A stretch of 64,000 bases of DNA from Bacteroidales bacterium (GTDB lineage Bacteria > Bacteroidota > Bacteroidia > Bacteroidales > JAADGE01): NCBI GenBank assembly GCA_021648725.1, contig JAKISF010000001.1:174553-238552 (forward strand), read 5' to 3'. Numbering within the stretch: position 1 is the stretch's first letter; every line of letters starts with the position of its first letter. A program made the translations under genes and the position numbers. The notes under the pieces were generated by a model. That model had not been told where the DNA came from and searched no databases. It was given only the letters and a program-made list of their open reading frames with translations. This document shows positions 34,216 through 43,349 of the stretch, piece after piece.

Positions 34216-35508
34216 TTATTTATTTTCGGTTTTTGAATATCGTTCAATTATTTTTTTAAAATCATCTACTGTTGTTTCTGAATAAATGTCGTAATGAACC
34301 GGTGATTTAATTTGAATTCCTTCCGGAACATGATTTTCCAGTATATTCCATTGCTCTTCTGTCAGAGATTTTACAAAATAAGCGTACAAATGTGATCCTG
34401 CATTTGCAGTAACATATTTATGATACATTTTTGTAATTGCTTTTAACATATCTAAGTAAGGTTGTAAATCTGTTGTTGTTGATTCTTTTGCACTGTCAAT
34501 CCATGCAATAGGAACTTTTTTAATGGACTCTCGTTTTAAAATATCTGTTTTTAACAGAAGTTCTATGTCAAATGCAAATTTCTTTTCTATTGTATCTAAA
34601 ATAATTTTGTTTACAATTTCTGCTTTGAATGCTTTAAAACCACATTGTGTATCTACAATATAATTTAATCTGCGAAGCATTCGTTTCCAAAAATAAATAA
34701 ACAATTTTCCTCTTACATTTCGGTTGCCTGTTTTTAAGACTACTGATTCAGGTTCTCTTCGAGATGCAATTGCAACGTTCTTTTTATCGTTAACAATTCC
34801 GTCAACTAACAAACCGCATTGCCCTAAATGTGTTGATAAATCGGCATCGGTATAAATAATAATATGATTTTTAATATTTTTATTTGCAGCATACCACATT
34901 CCGTATTCAACGGAGCCTCCTTTTCTGCTGTCATCGGTTGTTTTTATATTTTTTACGACAGGATTTTTGCTGTTAATGGCATCTTGTAAATATAAAACTT
35001 CAACATTATTTCCTTTATATCTGTCTTTTAAAATTTTTTCGGCAATTTTACCGCTGTTTTCAGGGCAACCGTCATCAACAATAATCATATCCCATGAAAT
35101 ATTCTCAAAATCTCCGGTTAAATCTTCCATTTGCTTGATTTTTCTCATCAAAAAATCTTCGCCGTGTTCATGTTCTTCTTTTGTAAGAATTCTGTAGTGT
35201 TCTTTATAAACTGCAAAAATAATTGTAAGATGGATTTTATCTTTTGTCTCGGAAAGAATTTGTTTAGACTTGGTAATTTTTATTGCAGAATGAGAAATTA
35301 ATGAATAAGCATTTTTTTCCTTTATCATTTCTTCCTCTAAAGCTTTAATTTCTTCAATAATTTTTGTTTCGCTGTACAAATTATCAGCAAGCTCTTGAAT
35401 CTTAATCAGATGATTTTCATTGGTTAAATCAGGATTCAGAATCGGTTCTTTATCCTCAAATTGTTTAATTATTTGTTGTAAATACATGTCAACTGTTTTG
35501 ATAAGCAA
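34216..35508 (-). CDS. GT2-like glycosyltransferase with N-terminal helical extension
   Basis: This 430-residue protein has an N-terminal helical region (about 1-90) and then a GT-A domain: IFAVYKEHYRI, WDMIIVDDGCPENSGKI near 135-152, IIIYTDADLSTHLGQ (DxD-like) near 215, and a TQCGFKAFKAE motif near 290. The last is typical of the dolichyl-phosphate glucosyltransferase-like group. The C-terminal 60 residues are predicted alpha-helical and of unknown role. It is probably cytosolic or peripheral. An internal ATG at 35487 is an alternative start. The acceptor is unknown; context (acyl-CoA dehydrogenase, YjbQ) does not help. Confidence 0.8.
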   Translation of the reverse strand: MLIKTVDMYLQQIIKQFEDKEPILNPDLTNENHLIKIQELADNLYSETKIIEEIKALEEEMIKEKNAYSLISHSAIKITKSKQILSETKDKIHLTIIFAVYKEHYRILTKEEHEHGEDFLMRKIKQMEDLTGDFENISWDMIIVDDGCPENSGKIAEKILKDRYKGNNVEVLYLQDAINSKNPVVKNIKTTDDSRKGGSVEYGMWYAANKNIKNHIIIYTDADLSTHLGQCGLLVDGIVNDKKNVAIASRREPESVVLKTGNRNVRGKLFIYFWKRMLRRLNYIVDTQCGFKAFKAEIVNKIILDTIEKKFAFDIELLLKTDILKRESIKKVPIAWIDSAKESTTTDLQPYLDMLKAITKMYHKYVTANAGSHLYAYFVKSLTEEQWNILENHVPEGIQIKSPVHYDIYSETTVDDFKKIIERYSKTENK

Positions 35509-35562
35509 TGCTAAATTAAAAAAAAAGATTTATTATGCAAGCATAATTTATTAAATAAATAA

Positions 35563-35973
35563 CTACGAATAAATTGTAATAACTAATTTTCTGTTTCCTC
35601 CCCTGTTTCTGAATTCACATAAATAAATTCCTTGCCAAGTTCCTAAATTTAATTGTCCGTCGGTAATCGGAATTGTAACAGAACTACCTGTTAATGCTGA
35701 TTTTACATGAGACGGCATATCATCCGAACCTTCAAAAATATGTGTGTAATAATCTTCGTTCTCAGGAATCATTCTGTTCAAGATATTCTCAAAATCAACA
35801 CGAACAGACGGATCAGCATTTTCATTAAGCATTAAACCTGCTGATGTATGTTTAATGAAAACATTCAATAAACCGTTACCTGAAAAATTGTGAAGTTCCT
35901 TTTCAATAATATGAGTTATTAAATGAAAACCTCTTTTATACCTGTCTAAAATAATTTCTTTCTGTTGAATCAA
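35563..35973 (-). CDS. YjbQ (UPF0047) family protein, copy A
   Basis: This 136-residue YjbQ/UPF0047 protein has the family motifs KHTSAGLMLNENAD near 45-58, EGSDDMPSHVKSALTG near 82-97 and NLGTWQGIYLCEF near 112. Homologues have weak thiamine-phosphate synthase activity, but the physiological function is uncertain. The putative active-site histidines (His48, His91) are conserved. It belongs to the subgroup with DDMPxHVK. A second, more distant copy lies at 55334-55738. It probably has its own promoter; the divergent TonB receptor gene begins about 90 bases away. Confidence 0.85.
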   Translation of the reverse strand: MIQQKEIILDRYKRGFHLITHIIEKELHNFSGNGLLNVFIKHTSAGLMLNENADPSVRVDFENILNRMIPENEDYYTHIFEGSDDMPSHVKSALTGSSVTIPITDGQLNLGTWQGIYLCEFRNRGGNRKLVITIYS

Positions 35974-35993
35974 AATATATCAGTTTTTAACAT

Positions 35994-36001
35994 TATTTTT
36001 G
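35994..36001 (+). promoter_or_regulatory. -7 promoter element of the TonB receptor gene
   Basis: TATTTTTG matches TAnnTTTG exactly, 58 bases before the ATG at 36060. No TTTG occurs at the usual -33 spacing; a TTG is 26 bases upstream. Confidence 0.42.
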
Positions 36002-36059
36002 CAATATTTTAAAATTATAACAGTTTAATACAAAAACCAAATTTAATTTGAAATTTTTG

Positions 36060-38495
36060 ATGAAGAAATTCAGTTTTCTGTTACTTTTTTTATTGCCGAT
36101 TTTTGTAAATGCACAGACAATCAATATTAAAGGAATAGTTACAGACGAGAATAATAAAATTTTACCTTTTATAAGTATTTTTACTGAAGATAATAAATAT
36201 GAAACTTATTCGAATGCTTCCGGTGAATATTCAATAGACATTCCTTCTTCATATAATAAATTATATTTTAAACAACCGGATTTTGAACCGATTATTGTTA
36301 ATATTCCGAAAAATGACAATCAAATTGTTATTAATATTAAATTAGGAACTTCTGACCAAATAGGTGTTGTTATTATTGAAGCCGAGAAAATAAATGCTTC
36401 GGGGATTGTTACCGTAGATTCTAAAATAGCAGATATTTTGCCTTCCGTTTCCGGAGGAATTGAAAGTATTCTCTCCAAAATAGGAATGGGAGTTACAGGC
36501 TCAAGAAATGAATTAAGTTCAAAATATTCAGTAAGAGGAGGAAGTTTTGACGAAAACCTGGTTTATGTTAACGGAATTGAGATATACAGACCTCAATTAG
36601 TTAGATCGGGACAACAAGAAGGTTTAAGTTTCATTAATCCGAAATTAGTAAGTGATGCAAAGTTTTCATCAGGCGGGTTTGAATCTAAATACGGAGGCAA
36701 AATGTCGTCTGTGCTTGACATCACATATAAACAAGCAAAAAAAAGAGAATTTACAACTTCAATAAGCTTACTGGGAGCATCAGCTCATTACCAAGATATT
36801 TCAAAAAATAAAAAATTCAGTCATATAAGCGGTTTTAGGTACAAAACAACAAGGTATATGCTTAACACCTTGGAAACCGAAGGCGAATATAATCCGAACT
36901 TTATAGATTTTCAAACATTTTGGACTTATTACTTTAACTCAAAATTCAGTATAAACTTTTTAGCAAATATTTCGGATAATAATTTTCACTTTATACCTAC
37001 AAGCGGAACAACTAATTTTGGTTCAATTCAAAGTTTAAAATCGTTATATATATCATATTTCGGGCAAGAAAGTGACAGATTTTTTTCTAATACTGAGGCA
37101 ATATCGGTTAATTACCATCCTCATAAAGATTTAAATTTTACATTAAGTTTTTCAGGATTCAATGCCTACGAATCTGAGACTTTTGACATTATAGGTTTTT
37201 ACAGTTTAAATGAACTGAATAAAGATATAGGTTCAGAAACAGCAGGTGACAGCATTTTAAACCTCGGAAACGGTGCATACATGAGGCATGCAAGAAACTA
37301 CCTGAATATATTGAGTTTCAGCACAATGCAAACCGGATATTACAAAACAGAAAAGCATTATTTTAACTGGGGTTTAATTTATAAATATGAAAACATCAAT
37401 GATAAAATTGATGAATGGAACTTGGAAGACTCTGCAAGTTATTCAATGCCTGTTAATTCTGACAATCTTTTAGTTTCTGAAAATATAAAAGCTGAAAATG
37501 AAATTATCAACCAAAGATTTACAGCTTACATTCAAGACAAATTAAATTTTGAATCTTTTCGTTTTCAATACGAATTTGTAGGAGGAATAAGAGCAAATTA
37601 CAGCACATTTTCAGAAGAATTTTTATTAAGCCCCAGAATTGCAGTTGCGGCAAAATCATTTAATAAAAACAAACATGTTTTTCGATTTTCATCGGGTATA
37701 TTTAATCAACCTGTTTTTTATAAAGAAATTCGTGATTTTAGCGGACAAGTTGTTAAAGATAAAAGTGCCCAAAAATCGGTTCATTATGTATTCGGATATA
37801 ATTTCAAATTTAAGGCATTGGGCAGAAACATGAAATTATTTACCGAAATATATTATAAAGACCTTAAAAATATCATTCCGTTTGAAATGGATAATGTGAG
37901 GGTAAGATATTATGCAGATGTTAGAACTTCCGGTTATGTAGCCGGAATCGACACAAAACTTATGGGCGATTTTGTTCCCGGTCTTGATTCTTGGTTCAGT
38001 ATGTCAGTTTTAAAAACCGAAGAAATGGTAAATACAGTTTCAAACGGAGCAGATACATTATATTACATTCCCAGACCGACAGACCAAAGATTTACCGCAA
38101 ATTTATTTATCCAAGATTATGTTCCCGGCAATGAAAATTTTAAAGCTCATCTGAACCTTGTTTACGGTTCTTCTTTTCCCTTTGGTTTTCCGAAAAATAT
38201 TGAAAGAAAAGCCATATCAAGATCTGCACCTTATCACAGAGTTGATTTAGGAGCATCAGCTGTTCTGATAAAAGAAGATAAAATTTATACAAACAAATTC
38301 TTAAAAAATATTAAATCTTTATGGTTAACTGTTGAAATATTTAATATGCTGGACATTCAAAATACAATATCATATCGGTGGATACATGTTGTGCCGAATA
38401 CATCAGTTGCCGCAAATAATGTAAATAACAGTTATCCTGTTCCTGTTAAACTTACGGGAAGAAGATTCAATTTGAAGTTTACATTAAGAATTTAA
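36060..38495 (+). CDS. TonB-dependent receptor
   Basis: This roughly 811-residue outer-membrane receptor has a signal peptide (MKKFSFLLLFLLPIFVNAQ) and a carboxypeptidase-regulatory-like domain (about 22-100, IKGIVTDENNKILPFI). The plug (about 115-220) contains SKYSVRGGSFDENLVYVNGIE, and a 22-strand barrel ends KLTGRRFNLKFTLRI with a penultimate-type aromatic strand. It imports an unknown ligand across the outer membrane using TonB energy. The TTG at 36048 is in frame, but ATG 36060 gives a better signal peptide and is the start I use. No SusD or DUF4249 partner follows; the next gene is the BatA-like protein. Confidence 0.92.
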   Translation: MKKFSFLLLFLLPIFVNAQTINIKGIVTDENNKILPFISIFTEDNKYETYSNASGEYSIDIPSSYNKLYFKQPDFEPIIVNIPKNDNQIVINIKLGTSDQIGVVIIEAEKINASGIVTVDSKIADILPSVSGGIESILSKIGMGVTGSRNELSSKYSVRGGSFDENLVYVNGIEIYRPQLVRSGQQEGLSFINPKLVSDAKFSSGGFESKYGGKMSSVLDITYKQAKKREFTTSISLLGASAHYQDISKNKKFSHISGFRYKTTRYMLNTLETEGEYNPNFIDFQTFWTYYFNSKFSINFLANISDNNFHFIPTSGTTNFGSIQSLKSLYISYFGQESDRFFSNTEAISVNYHPHKDLNFTLSFSGFNAYESETFDIIGFYSLNELNKDIGSETAGDSILNLGNGAYMRHARNYLNILSFSTMQTGYYKTEKHYFNWGLIYKYENINDKIDEWNLEDSASYSMPVNSDNLLVSENIKAENEIINQRFTAYIQDKLNFESFRFQYEFVGGIRANYSTFSEEFLLSPRIAVAAKSFNKNKHVFRFSSGIFNQPVFYKEIRDFSGQVVKDKSAQKSVHYVFGYNFKFKALGRNMKLFTEIYYKDLKNIIPFEMDNVRVRYYADVRTSGYVAGIDTKLMGDFVPGLDSWFSMSVLKTEEMVNTVSNGADTLYYIPRPTDQRFTANLFIQDYVPGNENFKAHLNLVYGSSFPFGFPKNIERKAISRSAPYHRVDLGASAVLIKEDKIYTNKFLKNIKSLWLTVEIFNMLDIQNTISYRWIHVVPNTSVAANNVNNSYPVPVKLTGRRFNLKFTLRI

Positions 38496-38520
38496 TTATA
38501 CAAGGCTTCATTTTTTTTTC

Positions 38521-38528
38521 TATTTTTG
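38521..38528 (+). promoter_or_regulatory. -7 promoter element of the BatA-like gene
   Basis: TATTTTTG matches TAnnTTTG and precedes the ATG at 38552 by 23 bases, so the gene may be transcribed separately from the TonB receptor. Confidence 0.45.
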
Positions 38529-38551
38529 GTTTTTTGATTTATTGAATATTT

Positions 38552-40600
38552 ATGAACTTTCTGTATCCGACATTTTTATTTGCACTTTTTGCCGTTCTTA
38601 TTCCGATTATTATACATCTGTTTAATTTTCGAACATATAAAACTGTTTTTTTCAGCAATGTCCAATTTTTAAAAGATATTAAACAAGAAACTAAATCAAA
38701 ATCTACATTAAAACACTTGCTTGTTTTGTTAATGAGAATTTTAGCAATTATATCATTAGTTTTTGCCTTTGCCCAACCTTATATACCTTCAGGAAGCCAG
38801 CAAAAATCTGCACAAATAAATGAAATAGGAATATATATCGATAATTCTTTCAGCACCGAAGCAGAAAGCAAATACGGAAAAATATCAGAAATTGCAAAAA
38901 AGAAAGCTTTACAAATTGCAGATGCTTATCCTGAAAACACAAACTTCTATTTTATTACAAACGATTTCGAACAAAAACACCAACATTTTGTTTCAAAAGA
39001 ACAAGTAAAAGAATTTATTCAAGACATAAAAATATCTCCTGCGGTTAAAACTATAAGCAATATTACAAATAAAATCTCAGACTTTTTTAATGCTGATTTT
39101 GAAGAAAATATAAAAAGAGCATATATAATTTCCGACTTCCAGAAAACAAGCACAGACATAAATAAACTGCAAAATGACAGCAACATCAATTATGTTTTTA
39201 TTCCCTTAGAAACCGAAAACACAAACAATTTATTTATAGATTCGGTATGGTTCAATTCACCAAGCAGACCGCTTTTTCAAACTGATGAAATAAATATAAA
39301 AATTACTAATAAATCGGATGAAGCTTTTCAAGAGATGCCGTTAAACCTGTTTTTAAACGATACATTAAAAGCAACCGGAAGTTATAATATTGAACCGAAT
39401 GAATCAATTACAAAAACATTAAGTTTCACAAACAATAAAACCGGTATTATTAACGGAAGAGTTGAGATAACTGATTTTCCTGTTACTTATGATAATAATT
39501 TTTTCTTTAATTTTAATATTGAAAAACAAATTGATATATTGATTATCAGCAATAAAACAAGGAATAAGTATATAGAAGATGTCTTTTCCGATATTCCTGA
39601 AGTCAAAATTATTTACAAAACTGAAAAAACAACTGATTTTGAAAAATTAAACAACTACGATGTAGTAATAAATGATGAAATAAATAAACTTTCCCCGAAT
39701 TTAATTCAAGCAACATACATGTACATATCCGACGGAGGAACATGCATTATTTTTCCGGGGATTAACTCAGACATACAATCTTACAATGAGTTGTTTAACA
39801 AGTTAAATCTTAACTATATTACGGGAATTGATACTTCAAAAATTTATGCGGGACGTATTAACTATAATGCCGATATATTCCGAAATGTATTTAAAAAGAA
39901 AGAAAAAAATCTTGATTTACCTTACATTTTAAGAAGAGTAAAATTCAGCAAACAAACATTTACCGATGAGGAAACAATACTTTTCTCAGAAAAAAACGAT
40001 AAATTAATAAGTTCTTCCGAATACGGTGCAGGAAAAGTTTATGTATTTTCACAAACAGCAGATAAAAAAGCGGGGAATTTGGTATTTCATCCAATTTGGG
40101 CACCTATGATTTATAATATGGCTTTTTATAAAAACACAAGCAATAAAATTTATTATACGATAGGTAAAGACGAAGTTGTTAAATTTAACAATCAACTTGA
40201 AAATAAAGAACAAGCCCTGCATATTATTAATAAAAAAAGAACATTTGATATTATTCCTCAAGTTTTCATAACCGATAATTCAAAAATAAAATTATTTTTA
40301 AATAACAGCATTCAAAAAGCAGGACATTATACAGTTTCATCTGACAATAAAGATATTAAAGGGCTTTCATTTAATTACAACAGAGCCGAGTCAGATTTAG
40401 CATATTATACAAGTTCTGAAATAAAAAATGCAATTAACGAAAATTCTTTATCAAGTTTTTCCGTAACGGATGAAAATGAAGAACTTTTTTCTGAAATAAT
40501 TAAAGAGCAAAGCATAGGAAAGCAATTGTGGAAAATGTTTTTAATTTTTGCATTATTCTTTTTACTTGCCGAAATACTGATTATACGATTGTTAAAATAA
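38552..40600 (+). CDS. BatA-domain (double-transmembrane) protein
   Basis: This 682-residue protein begins with the BatA/TIGR02226 N-terminal double-membrane domain (LYPTFLFALFAVLIPIIIHLFNFR at 4-27, second helix about 57-77, FSNVQFLKDIKQ between). A von Willebrand A-like fold of periplasmic or cytosolic location follows (about 88-215, IGIYIDNSFSTEAES). A large extension ends in a C-terminal transmembrane helix (about 660-678). Such proteins are common near moxR/bat loci in Bacteroidota and are linked to stress or envelope functions, but none of those partners is here. The chain is full length by comparison with the family. Confidence 0.86.
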   Translation: MNFLYPTFLFALFAVLIPIIIHLFNFRTYKTVFFSNVQFLKDIKQETKSKSTLKHLLVLLMRILAIISLVFAFAQPYIPSGSQQKSAQINEIGIYIDNSFSTEAESKYGKISEIAKKKALQIADAYPENTNFYFITNDFEQKHQHFVSKEQVKEFIQDIKISPAVKTISNITNKISDFFNADFEENIKRAYIISDFQKTSTDINKLQNDSNINYVFIPLETENTNNLFIDSVWFNSPSRPLFQTDEINIKITNKSDEAFQEMPLNLFLNDTLKATGSYNIEPNESITKTLSFTNNKTGIINGRVEITDFPVTYDNNFFFNFNIEKQIDILIISNKTRNKYIEDVFSDIPEVKIIYKTEKTTDFEKLNNYDVVINDEINKLSPNLIQATYMYISDGGTCIIFPGINSDIQSYNELFNKLNLNYITGIDTSKIYAGRINYNADIFRNVFKKKEKNLDLPYILRRVKFSKQTFTDEETILFSEKNDKLISSSEYGAGKVYVFSQTADKKAGNLVFHPIWAPMIYNMAFYKNTSNKIYYTIGKDEVVKFNNQLENKEQALHIINKKRTFDIIPQVFITDNSKIKLFLNNSIQKAGHYTVSSDNKDIKGLSFNYNRAESDLAYYTSSEIKNAINENSLSSFSVTDENEELFSEIIKEQSIGKQLWKMFLIFALFFLLAEILIIRLLK

Positions 40601-40605
40601 GAAAA

Positions 40606-40626
40606 GCCGGTAAATTTTAAACCGGC
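40606..40626 (+). terminator. hairpin between convergent genes
   Basis: GCCGGT (40606-40611) pairs with ACCGGC (40621-40626) around an AT loop, 6 bases after the BatA-like stop. It is a probable bidirectional terminator shared with the convergent lipoprotein gene at 40660; the T-tract is weak. Confidence 0.6.
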
Positions 40627-40659
40627 AATTTCTTTGAATTAATATTATCTGAAAATATT

Positions 40660-41085
40660 TTATACAGGACTTCCGTATGTATAAGTTCCGGTAACCTGAA
40701 CGGTGCCTTCGGCAGTTTCAATTGTATAATCCCATGAAATTTGTGAATAATCATTTGAAATTTCGCCTGTTCCTTTAAATGTTTGCGTTCCTGCTGTTTG
40801 CTCCGGGATAGTAATCATCAAATCCACACTTACTGTTGCAGAAACAACTTTACCCGAATTATGAAAATTTGATATTAATATTTGGCTTGAATTTCCGGTA
40901 TCAGCAGTTATTGTAGCTGTAAATTCTTGATAAGGAAATCCGTCTTCATTCATATCTCCCGTCCATGTTCTTGAAATCTCCGAAATAATTTCCTGCTCAC
41001 TTGCAGGCGGCACAATTTCATTAATGCACGACATCAAAGGTAAAGCAAAAATAACTAAAAGTAATTTGAATTTAAATAGTTTCAT
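40660..41085 (-). CDS. small lipoprotein, function unknown
   Basis: This 141-residue protein has a lipoprotein signal (MKLFKFKLLLVIFALPLMSC, Cys20 in LMSC). The mature part is beta-rich, with alternating hydrophobic residues and repeated Thr/Gly strands: FTATITADTGNSSQILI, VDLMITIPEQTAGTQTF, and a last strand VTGTYTYGSPV. It resembles the unnamed small beta-barrel or lipocalin-like lipoproteins frequent in Bacteroidota. It is convergent with the BatA-like gene and shares its terminator hairpin. Function and location beyond the periplasm or outer leaflet are not known. Confidence 0.75.
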   Translation of the reverse strand: MKLFKFKLLLVIFALPLMSCINEIVPPASEQEIISEISRTWTGDMNEDGFPYQEFTATITADTGNSSQILISNFHNSGKVVSATVSVDLMITIPEQTAGTQTFKGTGEISNDYSQISWDYTIETAEGTVQVTGTYTYGSPV

Positions 41086-41147
41086 AGCGTTTGATTTTAA
41101 ATATTCAATATAAGAATATTCAAAATTAATGCCATAATCTCAATCGG

Positions 41148-41687
41148 CTAAAAATCAATCAATTCCAAAACCTCAACATCATAAACAATTGTTGAGCGTG
41201 AAGGAATCCTCTCCATATCTCCTATTAGCCCGTGTGCCATGTGCGGAGGTAAAATAAAATGTGCCTTTTCTCCTGTTCGCATCATTAAAAAACCTTTTTC
41301 TAAACCGCTCTCTTTTCCGGTTTGACCTATTTTAACCTGTGCCGAACCGGTAGAATCCGAACTGTAACATAAAGTTCCGTCAAGCAATTCAATACTGTAA
41401 TTATATTTTATTATATCTCCGGCTTTTATTTTTTGTCCTGCCGTTTTTTTATAAATATCATACCACAAACCGGATTCTGCAGTTTGCATCTTCCACCCTC
41501 TTCTTTTTACATAACTATCTATCAGCTCTTTGTCTCTTTCCAACAAAAAACGATTTGCTTTTATTAAAGTATCTTCAACTCGATTTTTATTATTAACGGG
41601 TTGCTTTGTAGCATCTTCCGGCTTACATGCCGAAAAAACAATAATTAATAAAAATAGCAGTGCTTTTATTTTAAGAATAGAATTCAT
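41148..41687 (-). CDS. FKBP-type peptidyl-prolyl isomerase lipoprotein (GldI-like)
   Basis: This 179-residue lipoprotein has lipobox FSACKP (Cys near residue 21) and an FKBP domain (about 85-178) with YNYSIELLDGTLCYSS, GLEKGFLMMRTGEKAHFILPPHMAHG and a final STIVYDVEVLELI strand. It catalyses proline cis-trans isomerisation in the periplasm. Size and architecture match GldI of gliding Bacteroidota, but other lipidated FKBPs look similar, so the gliding link is tentative. The start overlaps the NrnA-like gene by 17 bases, a translational coupling that supports an operon. Confidence 0.86.
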   Translation of the reverse strand: MNSILKIKALLFLLIIVFSACKPEDATKQPVNNKNRVEDTLIKANRFLLERDKELIDSYVKRRGWKMQTAESGLWYDIYKKTAGQKIKAGDIIKYNYSIELLDGTLCYSSDSTGSAQVKIGQTGKESGLEKGFLMMRTGEKAHFILPPHMAHGLIGDMERIPSRSTIVYDVEVLELIDF

Positions 41688-42681
41688 CGATTGATTTATT
41701 TAAATAAGTTTCTGCCTTTTCAATTGGCTTATAAATCTTTCCTCCTGCAGCATTTTTATGTCCTCCTCCGTTAAAGTATTTTCGTGATAACTTATTAACA
41801 TCAACATCACCTTTTGAACGCAAAGACAATTTGATAAAATTATCATGCTCAATTGCAATAACCGAAGCCCTTATTCCTGAAACCGATAAAGGCATATTCA
41901 CGATTCCTTCATGGTCGCCCTCAGTAAAGTTAAATTTTTGCTGCTCTTCTTTTGTGAAAACAATGTATGCAATATTGTGTTTTTCAATAACTTCCATCTT
42001 TTTATAAAGAAGGTAACCCACAAGTTTTAAACGATTAATTGAAAAATTATTATATACTTTATCATAAATAAAATCTTTATCAATTCCGAATGACAACAAT
42101 TTTCCTGCTATTTTAAATGTTTCCTGCCTTGAAGAATTTACTGAAAAATTTAAAGTGTCAGTCATTATTCCTGTATAAATACATGTTGCAGCATCTTTTT
42201 CGAAAAAATCTTTTAAAACTGTATTATTAATAAACTCATAAACAAGTTCGGAAGCCGAACTTACCGATGTATCAGAAAGTATGAATTCTGCATCAACCTG
42301 CGGTCCGGGATGATGATCAATTAAAATTTTTATGCCTTTTGCGTCTCTCAATATATCTTCTGCTCGTTCCGTTCTGCTTGCTTCGTTAAAATCAATGCAA
42401 AAAATAATATCGGCATCATTCAATTTTACTGTTGCATCTTCCTCTTTCTCATTAAAAACAATTATTTCTTCCGAATTCGGCATCCACAATAAAAAATCTG
42501 TCGGTTTCGAAGGCATAATTACAGAAACACCATGTTTCGTATTCAACAATGTATTATATAAACCCAAAGAACCTCCCAAGGCATCACCGTCAGGATTATG
42601 ATGCCCTATAATTACAATCTTTTTGCTTACCTGAAATAATTCGTTAAACTTATTTATATTATTTTTAAAAAAATCTCTCAC
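41671..42681 (-). CDS. nrnA: DHH-family phosphoesterase (NrnA-like oligoribonuclease/pAp phosphatase)
   Basis: This 336-residue protein has a DHH domain with the manganese-binding motifs IIGHHNPDGDALGG (near 26-39), CIDFNEASRTE (Asp near 97) and IDHHPGPQVD (the DHH motif near 122-131). A DHHA1 C-terminal domain ends in GGGHKNAAGG near 310. NrnA degrades nano-RNAs and dephosphorylates 3'-phosphoadenosine 5'-phosphate. It has a -7 element 20 bases upstream and is divergent from ndk. The overlap with the FKBP gene suggests they are transcribed together. All catalytic residues are intact. Confidence 0.92.
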   Translation of the reverse strand: MRDFFKNNINKFNELFQVSKKIVIIGHHNPDGDALGGSLGLYNTLLNTKHGVSVIMPSKPTDFLLWMPNSEEIIVFNEKEEDATVKLNDADIIFCIDFNEASRTERAEDILRDAKGIKILIDHHPGPQVDAEFILSDTSVSSASELVYEFINNTVLKDFFEKDAATCIYTGIMTDTLNFSVNSSRQETFKIAGKLLSFGIDKDFIYDKVYNNFSINRLKLVGYLLYKKMEVIEKHNIAYIVFTKEEQQKFNFTEGDHEGIVNMPLSVSGIRASVIAIEHDNFIKLSLRSKGDVDVNKLSRKYFNGGGHKNAAGGKIYKPIEKAETYLNKSIDEFYS

Positions 42682-42700
42682 TTTGTTTAATTTAAAACTT

Positions 42701-42708
42701 CAAAGTTA
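42701..42708 (-). promoter_or_regulatory. -7 promoter element of nrnA
   Basis: The minus strand reads TAACTTTG (TAnnTTTG), 20 bases before the ATG at 42681. Together with the ndk element at 42751 it forms a divergent promoter region. Confidence 0.48.
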
Positions 42709-42750
42709 AATCAATTATCTTTTGAAGATAAATTTATTCAATAATTATTT

Positions 42751-42758
42751 TATTTTTG
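42751..42758 (+). promoter_or_regulatory. -7 promoter element of ndk
   Basis: TATTTTTG (TAnnTTTG) lies 23 bases before the ATG at 42782. The nearest TTTG is 26 bases upstream, a little too far for the canonical -33 spacing. Confidence 0.45.
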
Positions 42759-42781
42759 CGGAAACTTAAAAATTAAGAACA

Positions 42782-43219
42782 ATGGGAAACATTACATTAA
42801 CAATGGTTAAGCCTACTGCATATAAAAAAGGATTTGCAGCAAGCATATTAGCAAAAATAACAGATGCAGGTTTCAGAATTCAAGCTATGAAAACCTTACA
42901 GCTGAGCAAAGCACAAGCCGAAAAATTTTACGAAGTTCATAAAGAAAGACCTTTTTACGGTGAACTGACCGATTTTATGAGTTCAGGACCTATTGTAGCT
43001 GCCGTATTAGAAAAAGATAATGCCGTTGAAGATTACAGAAAACTAATTGGTGCAACAAATCCTGAAAATGCGGAAGAAGGAACAATCAGAAAATTATATG
43101 CAACAAACATTCAAGAAAATGCTGTTCACGGTTCCGACAGTGACGAAAATGCAGAAACTGAAGCATCTTTTTTCTTTGCAAAAAATGAACGATTTAATGC
43201 AGACGGAGGTTTAGTTTAA
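42782..43219 (+). CDS. ndk: nucleoside-diphosphate kinase
   Basis: Ndk transfers the gamma-phosphate from ATP to nucleoside diphosphates through a phosphohistidine. The 145-residue length is standard, and the active-site His lies in [12 protein letters not shown] near residue 119. One oddity: the N-terminal motif is [11 protein letters not shown], where most Ndk proteins read KPDA or KPDG; the lysine is kept. The last residues replace the usual C-terminus with FNADGGLV. It is a single gene with a promoter and a strong hairpin terminator. Confidence 0.94.
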   Translation: MGNITLTMVKPTAYKKGFAASILAKITDAGFRIQAMKTLQLSKAQAEKFYEVHKERPFYGELTDFMSSGPIVAAVLEKDNAVEDYRKLIGATNPENAEEGTIRKLYATNIQENAVHGSDSDENAETEASFFFAKNERFNADGGLV

Positions 43220-43241
43220 ACTTTCTTTTCTTGAATATACT

Positions 43242-43273
43242 AAATAAGTCATGAAAATTTTCATGACTTATTT
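43242..43273 (+). terminator. Rho-independent terminator after ndk
   Basis: A perfect 32-base inverted repeat (AAATAAGTCATGAAAA / TTTTCATGACTTATTT) lies 22 bases after the ndk stop and is followed by a T-rich tract. Confidence 0.88.
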
Positions 43274-43330
43274 TATTTTATTATTTTTATCATTTTAATT
43301 TTAAAAAACTCAATATGAAATACAAAAAAT

Positions 43331-43339
43331 CCCCCCCCC
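43331..43339 (+). repeat. C9 homopolymer tract in a surface-protein leader
   Basis: Nine consecutive Cs occur in a roughly 30% G+C genome, between an ATG at 43315 (MKYKKSPP...) and the annotated ATG at 43350 of the surface protein. With 10 (or 7) Cs the upstream ATG would read into the gene and supply a positively charged signal-peptide n-region; with the 9 seen it ends in a stop at 43348. Confidence 0.7.
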
Positions 43340-43349
43340 TACAAGATTA

